64,000 nucleotides of DNA. Origin: Bosea sp. 29B (lineage in GTDB: Bacteria > Pseudomonadota > Alphaproteobacteria > Rhizobiales > Beijerinckiaceae). The DNA lies in contig NZ_LR733817.1 in NCBI RefSeq assembly GCF_902506165.1, positions 5,768,184-5,832,183 of the forward strand, written 5' to 3'. The translations under genes were made by a program, and so were the position numbers. Position 1 is the first letter of the stretch. The number at the start of each line of letters is the position of its first letter. Below the pieces are notes generated by a model that saw nothing but the letters and a program-made list of their open reading frames with translations, had not been told where the DNA came from and searched no databases. Positions 57,125 to 64,000 of this stretch are shown piece after piece.

Positions 57125-57403
57125 TTACTTCCTCTTCGCCTTCTTGTCGGCAGCGTGGCCGGGGAAGGTGCGCGTCGGCGAGAACTCGCCGAACTTGTGG
57201 CCCACCATCTCCTCGGAGACGTTCACCGGCACATGCTTGTGGCCGTTGTAGACGCCGAACGTCAGACCGACGAACTGCGGGAGGATCGTGGAGCGGCGGC
57301 TCCAGATCTTGATGACTTCCGACCGGCTCGCCGAACGGGCGACCTCGGCCTTCTTCAGGAGGTATCCGTCGACAAACGGACCTTTCCAAAGCGAACGCGC
57401 CAT
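57125..57403 (-). CDS. rpsS: 30S ribosomal protein S19
   Basis: The 92-residue protein has [40 protein letters not shown] and [20 protein letters not shown]19 lies in the 30S head next to S13. Confidence 0.98.
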   Translation of the reverse strand: MARSLWKGPFVDGYLLKKAEVARSASRSEVIKIWSRRSTILPQFVGLTFGVYNGHKHVPVNVSEEMVGHKFGEFSPTRTFPGHAADKKAKRK

Positions 57404-57411
57404 GACGGACC

Positions 57412-58254
57412 TCAGTTCTTCTTCTTGCGGGCGTGACGGCTCGACACGATGAACGTATCGGTCCGCTTGTTCGAGCGGGTCTTCTTGCCCTTGGTCGGCA
57501 GACCCCAGGGCGTGACCGGATGACGGCCGCCCGAGGTACGGCCTTCGCCGCCGCCGTGCGGATGGTCGACCGGGTTCATCGAGACACCACGGTTGTGCGG
57601 ACGACGACCCAGCCAGCGCGAGCGCCCGGCCTTGCCGTCATTCCGGTTCATGTGGTCGGGGTTCGAGACCGCGCCCACCGTCGCATAGCACAGGCCGCTG
57701 ATCAGGCGCTGCTCGCCCGAGTTCAGGCGGACGATGACGTAACCCTGGTCGCGACCGACGATCTGGGCGTAGTTGCCCGCCGAGCGCGCCAGCGCCCCGC
57801 CCTTGCCGATCTTGAGCTCGACATTGTGGACGATCGTGCCGATCGGCAGCGAGCCCATCGGGGCCGCGTTGCCAGGCTTCACGTCGACGCTGTCGCCGGC
57901 GATGACGCTGTCGCCGACCGCCAGGCGCTGCGGCGCCAGGATGTAGGCGAGCTCACCGTCCTGGTACTTGATCAGCGCGATGAAGGCCGAGCGGTTCGGA
58001 TCATACTCGATCCGCTCCACGGCAGCCGGGATGCCGGCCTTGCCGCGACGCTTGAAATCGATCAGGCGCAGCGTGCGCTTGTGGCCACCGCCGCGGAAGC
58101 GGACGGTGATGCGGCCGAGATTGTTGCGGCCACCCGAGGACGACTTGCCCTCGGTCAGCGCCTTGACCGGCTTGCCCTTATAGAGCTCGCTGCGGTCGAC
58201 GATCACGAGCTGGCGAAGGCTCGGCGTGATCGGCTTGAAACTCTTCAAAGCCAT
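57412..58254 (-). CDS. rplB: 50S ribosomal protein L2
   Basis: The 280-residue protein has [40 protein letters not shown] and the conserved catalytic-centre region [21 protein letters not shown]2 is needed for subunit joining and peptidyl transfer. It lies 16 bases after rplW. Confidence 0.98.
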   Translation of the reverse strand: MALKSFKPITPSLRQLVIVDRSELYKGKPVKALTEGKSSSGGRNNLGRITVRFRGGGHKRTLRLIDFKRRGKAGIPAAVERIEYDPNRSAFIALIKYQDGELAYILAPQRLAVGDSVIAGDSVDVKPGNAAPMGSLPIGTIVHNVELKIGKGGALARSAGNYAQIVGRDQGYVIVRLNSGEQRLISGLCYATVGAVSNPDHMNRNDGKAGRSRWLGRRPHNRGVSMNPVDHPHGGGEGRTSGGRHPVTPWGLPTKGKKTRSNKRTDTFIVSSRHARKKKN

Positions 58255-58270
58255 GATGACGATCCTTCCC

Positions 58271-58579
58271 TCAAAGCCCAGTGGTCACGTCGATGGAGTG
58301 ACCTTCTTCGAGGGTCACGACCGCCTTCTTGACGTCCGAGCGCTGACCGAGACGGCCCCGGAAGACCTTCATCTTGCCCTCGGTGACCATCGTGTTGACG
58401 CTGATCACCTTGACATCGAACAGCTTCTCGATCGCCGCCTTGATCTGCGGCTTGGTCGCGGTCTTCGCGACCTTGAAGACGACCTTGTTATGCTCGGAGA
58501 GCATGGTCGCCTTTTCGGTGATCACCGGGCCACGGATGACGTCGTAGTGGCGCGGATCCAAGTTCTTGGACTGGCTCAT
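58271..58579 (-). CDS. rplW: 50S ribosomal protein L23
   Basis: The 102-residue protein has [40 protein letters not shown] and [21 protein letters not shown]23 is the docking site for trigger factor and SRP at the tunnel exit. Its start overlaps the rplD stop by 4 bases (ATGA). Confidence 0.97.
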   Translation of the reverse strand: MSQSKNLDPRHYDVIRGPVITEKATMLSEHNKVVFKVAKTATKPQIKAAIEKLFDVKVISVNTMVTEGKMKVFRGRLGQRSDVKKAVVTLEEGHSIDVTTGL

Positions 58580-59196
58580 TTGAAGCGCGCCTCCAGCGCA
58601 TCGACAGCCGAGCGCGTCAGCACGAGCTTGTCGCGACGCAGGATGTCATAGACGTTGATGCCCTGAACCGGCAGGACGTCGACATTCGGGATCGAACGCG
58701 CCGCCAGGCCGAAGTTCACATCGATCTCGGCGCCGCCGATCACCAGCGCGCTCGACAGGTCCAGCTTGCCGAAATGGCCAAGCAGGATCTTGGTCTTCGG
58801 CTCGGCGAGCTTGACGTCGTCGATGATGATCAGGCCGGCGTCCTTGGCCTTGGCCGAGAGCGCATGGCGCAAAGCGAGCGCCTTGACCTTCTTGGGCAGG
58901 TCATGGGCGTGGTCGCGCACGACCGGGCCGAAGGCCTTGCCGCCGCCGCGGAACTGCGGAGCCGAAGCCGCACCATGACGAGCGCCGCCGGTGCCCTTCT
59001 GCTTGTAGATCTTCTTGCGGGTGCGATCGACTTCCGAACGCCCCTTCGACTTGTGCGTGCCGGCGCGGCGCTTGGCGAGCTGGTAGCGCACCATGCGGGC
59101 GAGCAGGTCGGCGCGCGGCTCGAGGCCGAAGATCGCGTCGGACAGCTCGAGCGAGCCGGCATTGCCACCTTCAAGAGTGACGATATCGAGTTTCAT
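58576..59196 (-). CDS. rplD: 50S ribosomal protein L4
   Basis: The 206-residue protein has [40 protein letters not shown] and a C-terminal globular part ending [14 protein letters not shown] 59196 overlaps the rplC stop (TGATG); the preceding GTG is not needed. In E. coli L4 represses the S10 operon; no equivalent leader is identified here. Confidence 0.97.
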   Translation of the reverse strand: MKLDIVTLEGGNAGSLELSDAIFGLEPRADLLARMVRYQLAKRRAGTHKSKGRSEVDRTRKKIYKQKGTGGARHGAASAPQFRGGGKAFGPVVRDHAHDLPKKVKALALRHALSAKAKDAGLIIIDDVKLAEPKTKILLGHFGKLDLSSALVIGGAEIDVNFGLAARSIPNVDVLPVQGINVYDILRRDKLVLTRSAVDALEARFK

Positions 59197-59930
59197 CACA
59201 CGTTCTCCTCAGCCTGGGCCGCAGGAGCCTCGACAATCTCGGCCTTGCCCTCACCGGAGACCTTGAACTTGCCCGGCAGGGGCGCGTCCTTCGGCAGCGA
59301 GCGCTTGACCGCGTCGCGGACATGGATCCAGCCGCCGGCAACGCCGGGGACGGCGCCCTCGACCAGGATCAGGCCGCGCTCGGCGTCCGTCTGGACGACG
59401 CGCAGGTTCTGCGTGGTAACGCGCTCGGCACCGAGATGGCCCGGCATCTTCTTGTTCTTGAAGGTCTTGCCCGGGTCCTGACGGCCACCGGTCGAACCGA
59501 TCGAGCGATGCGAGACCGAGACGCCGTGCGTGGCGCGCAGACCGCCGAAGTTCCAGCGCTTCATGCCGCCGGCGAAGCCCTTACCGGTGGTCGTGCCCGA
59601 CACGTCGACGAACTGGCCGACGACGAAGTGGTCGGCGGTCAGCTCGGCGCCGACCGGAATCAACGCGTCGTCGCTGACGCGGAACTCGACCAGCTTCTGC
59701 TTCGGCTCGACCTTGGCAACAGCGAAATGGCCGCGCTGCGCCTTCGAGACGTTCTTGACCTTGGCACGGCCCGTCCCGAGCTGCACGGCGACATAGCCGT
59801 TCTTGTCCTTCGTGCGGTGCGCGACAACCTGACAGTTGTCGAGCTTCAGCACGGTGACCGGGATGTGCTCGCCGGCATCGGTGAAGATGCGGGTCATCCC
59901 GACTTTCTGTGCAATCACACCGGAACGCAT
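59196..59930 (-). CDS. rplC: 50S ribosomal protein L3
   Basis: The 244-residue protein has [20 protein letters not shown], the loop [20 protein letters not shown] that reaches the peptidyl transferase centre, and [18 protein letters not shown]. The C-terminal 30 residues are an Ala/Glu-rich extension. ATG 59930 is the conserved start. Confidence 0.97.
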   Translation of the reverse strand: MRSGVIAQKVGMTRIFTDAGEHIPVTVLKLDNCQVVAHRTKDKNGYVAVQLGTGRAKVKNVSKAQRGHFAVAKVEPKQKLVEFRVSDDALIPVGAELTADHFVVGQFVDVSGTTTGKGFAGGMKRWNFGGLRATHGVSVSHRSIGSTGGRQDPGKTFKNKKMPGHLGAERVTTQNLRVVQTDAERGLILVEGAVPGVAGGWIHVRDAVKRSLPKDAPLPGKFKVSGEGKAEIVEAPAAQAEENV

Positions 59931-59999
59931 CGGTGCATACCTTCCTTTGGGGTCATGTCCATCCGGGGGCACCGGAAACAGAGGACCCGTTTAATCGGA

Positions 60000-60308
60000 T
60001 CAGAGCTTGATTTCGACGTCGACGCCGGCGGCGAGATCGAGCTTCATGAGGGCGTCGACCGTCTGGGGGGTCGGATCGACGATATCGAGAACCCGCTTAT
60101 GGGTCCGCATCTCGAACTGCTCACGCGACTTCTTGTCGATGTGGGGCGAGCGGTTGACGGTGAACTTCTCAATCAGGGTCGGCAGCGGAATCGGGCCGCG
60201 GACCTGAGCGCCGGTGCGCTTGGCGGTCGAGACGATCTCGCGCGTCGACGCATCGAGGATACGATGGTCGAACGCCTTGAGGCGGATCCGGATATTCTGA
60301 CCGTTCAT
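60000..60308 (-). CDS. rpsJ: 30S ribosomal protein S10
   Basis: The 102-residue protein has [40 protein letters not shown] and [21 protein letters not shown]10 is also NusE, a transcription antitermination factor. It follows tuf after 66 bases, with a small hairpin between. Confidence 0.98.
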   Translation of the reverse strand: MNGQNIRIRLKAFDHRILDASTREIVSTAKRTGAQVRGPIPLPTLIEKFTVNRSPHIDKKSREQFEMRTHKRVLDIVDPTPQTVDALMKLDLAAGVDVEIKL

Positions 60309-60337
60309 GGTCGTGTTATCTCCGTGACGTGAAAAGA

Positions 60338-60359
60338 CGAAAGCCCCGAAGGGCTTCCG
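60338..60359 (-). terminator. UUCG hairpin between tuf and rpsJ
   Basis: On the minus strand GGAAGCCC-TTCG-GGGCTTTC is a compact stem with a UUCG-type tetraloop, followed by CGTCTTTTC. It lies in the 66-base gap after tuf and could partly terminate or attenuate read-through into the S10 genes. Confidence 0.5.
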
Positions 60360-60374
60360 CCCTCAGATCAGCCG

Positions 60375-61565
<1,191 letters not shown>

Positions 61566-61615
61566 GTCAGCCTCCGTCAGATCTTCTCAAGTGTTCCGTG
61601 TAATGCGTTGTTCGA

Positions 61616-63691
61616 TCAGGCGTATTTGGCCTGAACCTCAGCAGCCACCGCGGACGGCACCTGCTCGTAATGGTCGAACTGCATCGTGTAATTGGCGCGG
61701 CCCTGGCTGAACGAGCGCAGCTGGTTCACATAGCCGAACATGTTGGCGAGCGGGACCATCGCATTCACGACGACCGCGTTGCCGCGCATGTCCTGGCCCT
61801 GGATCTGGCCGCGCCGGGAGTTCAGGTCACCGATGACCGAGCCGGTATAGTCTTCAGGCGTCACCACCTCGACCTTCATGATCGGCTCGAGCAAGACCGA
61901 GCCGCCCTTCTGCAGGCCTTCACGCAGAGCAGCGCGAGAGGCGATTTCGAAGGCCAGAGCCGAGGAGTCGACTTCGTGGAAGGCGCCGTCGATCAGCGTG
62001 ACCTTGACGTCGACGACCGGGAAGCCGGCGAGCACGCCGGAGCCGATGACCGAGTTGAGGCCCTTCTCGACGCCGGGGATGTACTCCTTCGGCACCGAGC
62101 CGCCGACGACCTTCGACTCGAACTCGAAGCCCTTGCCGGTCTCGTTCGGCTCGATGACGAGCTTGACGCGGGCGAACTGGCCCGTACCGCCGGTCTGCTT
62201 CTTGTGGGTGTAGTCGATCTCGGCCTTCTTGGTCAGCGTCTCGCGATACGCAACCTGCGGCGCGCCGATATTGGCGTCGACCTTGTAGGTCCGGCGCAGG
62301 ATGTCGACCTTGATGTCGAGATGCAGCTCGCCCATGCCCTTGAGAATGGTCTGGCCGCTCTCCTGATCGGTCGAGACGCGGAAGGACGGATCCTCGTTCG
62401 CGAGCTTCGACAGGGCGAGGCCCAGCTTCTCCTGGTCGGCCTTGGACTTCGGCTCGATCGCGATCGTGATGACCGGCTCGGGGAACTCCATGCGCTCGAG
62501 GATCACGGCGTGGGTCGGATCGCACAGCGTGTCGCCGGTGCGGACGTCCTTGAGGCCAGCCAGGGCGACGATGTCGCCGGCGAAAGCCTCCTTGATGTCC
62601 TCGCGGTTGTTCGCGTGCATCAGCAGCATGCGGCCGACGCGCTCTTTCTTGTCGCGCGTCGAGTTGATGACGCCCTGGCCGGCCTCGACCTTGCCGGAAT
62701 AGACGCGGCAGAAGGTGATGGTGCCGACGAAGGGGTCGTCCATGATCTTGAAGGCGAGCATGGCGAAGGGATCCTCGTCCGTCGGGTGACGAACGGTCTC
62801 TTCTTCGGTCTTGAAGTCGATGCCCTTGATGTCGCCGCGATCGACCGGCGACGGCAGGAAGTCGACGACGGCGTCGAGCAGCGGCTGCACGCCCTTGTTC
62901 TTGAAGGCCGAGCCGCAAAGAACCGGGTGGAAGGCGCGGCGCTGCACGGCAGTCCGCACCAAGCGGCGCAGCGTGGCAGCGTCGGGCTCGGTCCCGTCGA
63001 GATAGGCTTCCATCGCCGCATCGTCCATCTCGACGGCGGCTTCGACCAGCTTCGAGCGGTACTCGACAGCCTTGTCGGCGAGATCGGCCGGGATCTCCTG
63101 CTCTTCGAACGAAGCGCCGAGCGCCTCGCCGTTCCAGACGATCGCCTTCATCTTGATGAGGTCGATGACGCCGGCGAAATTCGACTCCGAACCGATCGGA
63201 AGCTGCAGGCAGACGGGCTTGCCGGCGACGCGGTCGATGATGTCCTGGACGCAGCGATAGAAATCGGCGCCGATCTTGTCCATCTTGTTAACGAAGACGA
63301 CGCGCGGGACGTCGTACTTGTCGGCCTGGCGCCAGACGGTCTCGGTCTGGGGCTCGACGCCCTGGTTGCCGTCGAGCACGCACACGGCGCCGTCGAGCAC
63401 GCGCAGCGAACGCTCGACTTCAATGGTGAAGTCGACGTGGCCGGGGGTGTCGATGATGTTCAGGCGGTGATCTTGCCACAGGCAAGTCGTCGCGGCGGAG
63501 GTGATCGTGATGCCACGCTCCTGCTCCTGCGTCATCCAGTCCATGGTGGCGGCGCCGTCATGGACTTCGCCGATCTTATGGCTCTTGCCGGTGTAGAACA
63601 GGATGCGCTCGGTCGTCGTCGTCTTGCCGGCATCAATGTGAGCCATGATGCCGAAGTTACGATAGCGATCGATGGGATGAGAACGGGGCAT
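61616..63691 (-). CDS. fusA: Elongation factor G
   Basis: The 691-residue translocase has G1 [15 protein letters not shown], switch [23 protein letters not shown]4 NKMDKIG, and domains IV and V with [20 protein letters not shown] and [20 protein letters not shown]. It drives tRNA-mRNA translocation and, with RRF, ribosome recycling. It lies 36 bases after rpsG and 50 before tuf, the standard str order. Confidence 0.98.
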   Translation of the reverse strand: MPRSHPIDRYRNFGIMAHIDAGKTTTTERILFYTGKSHKIGEVHDGAATMDWMTQEQERGITITSAATTCLWQDHRLNIIDTPGHVDFTIEVERSLRVLDGAVCVLDGNQGVEPQTETVWRQADKYDVPRVVFVNKMDKIGADFYRCVQDIIDRVAGKPVCLQLPIGSESNFAGVIDLIKMKAIVWNGEALGASFEEQEIPADLADKAVEYRSKLVEAAVEMDDAAMEAYLDGTEPDAATLRRLVRTAVQRRAFHPVLCGSAFKNKGVQPLLDAVVDFLPSPVDRGDIKGIDFKTEEETVRHPTDEDPFAMLAFKIMDDPFVGTITFCRVYSGKVEAGQGVINSTRDKKERVGRMLLMHANNREDIKEAFAGDIVALAGLKDVRTGDTLCDPTHAVILERMEFPEPVITIAIEPKSKADQEKLGLALSKLANEDPSFRVSTDQESGQTILKGMGELHLDIKVDILRRTYKVDANIGAPQVAYRETLTKKAEIDYTHKKQTGGTGQFARVKLVIEPNETGKGFEFESKVVGGSVPKEYIPGVEKGLNSVIGSGVLAGFPVVDVKVTLIDGAFHEVDSSALAFEIASRAALREGLQKGGSVLLEPIMKVEVVTPEDYTGSVIGDLNSRRGQIQGQDMRGNAVVVNAMVPLANMFGYVNQLRSFSQGRANYTMQFDHYEQVPSAVAAEVQAKYA

Positions 63692-63727
63692 GGAGATGCT
63701 CTGTCTTTCCGGGTCCGAACGGACGAA

Positions 63728-64000
<273 letters not shown>

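Overview
The window is a high-GC chromosomal segment of an alphaproteobacterium, most likely of the order Hyphomicrobiales (Rhizobiales). Support comes from the CDP-choline-type phosphatidylcholine synthase gene pcs, the fusA-tuf-S10-spc order of ribosomal genes, a short-lid adenylate kinase, a Rhizobiales-type porin and CtrA-like sites. A Bosea- or Methylobacterium-like relative would fit, but the genus is my guess. No prophage, integrase, transposase, CRISPR array or rRNA operon is visible. One tRNA gene is present (tRNA-Leu, anticodon GAG).

Positions 1 to about 44000 are a mosaic of short transcription units. In order they hold: the end of tag; a glycine-zipper lipoprotein; lipB; an orphan FliN/SpoA protein; an exported fumarylacetoacetase-fold protein; tRNA-Leu; mgtE; two GH25 lysozyme-like paralogues flanking a methyltransferase and pcs; a PiT phosphate transporter; tandem CorA/ZntB channels plus a remnant of a third; a P450/LysR divergent pair; isovaleryl-CoA dehydrogenase; a run of small hypothetical and envelope genes; a frameshifted Tat-exported hydrolase; an ABC exporter; a rhodanese followed in frame by a 57-residue membrane protein; a GT1 glycosyltransferase; YdcF; an LprI-like protein; a GST; pccA; an M20 peptidase; a HAD phosphatase; a PsiF-like protein; a secreted metzincin-like protein; an RluC-family synthase coupled to crcB; a TetR/DUF998 divergent pair with a visible operator; a porin; rarA; a Do-like protease; a BLUF blue-light receptor; and a Bug-type binding protein. 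A palindromic intergenic repeat occurs four times in this half.

Positions 44067 to 64000 are read entirely on the minus strand and form the ribosomal super-cluster: rpsG (cut by the window edge), fusA, tuf, rpsJ, then the S10 and spc genes through secY and adk, and finally rpsM, rpsK, rpoA and rplQ. The genes are tightly packed, with several stop/start overlaps. The striking exception lies between adk and rpsM. There a textbook terminator follows adk, then come a PhnA-like gene and an amino-acid ABC binding-protein gene, each with space for its own signals, and a good -35/-10 pair stands just before rpsM. The rpsM-rpsK-rpoA-rplQ unit therefore looks transcriptionally independent here.

The observations most worth a second look are this split of the ribosomal cluster, the BLUF protein, the secreted HExxHxxGxxH protein, the repeat family with compensatory base changes, the zntB remnant, the frameshift that moves a catalytic His out of frame, and the TTG-started genes that an ATG-only scan misses.
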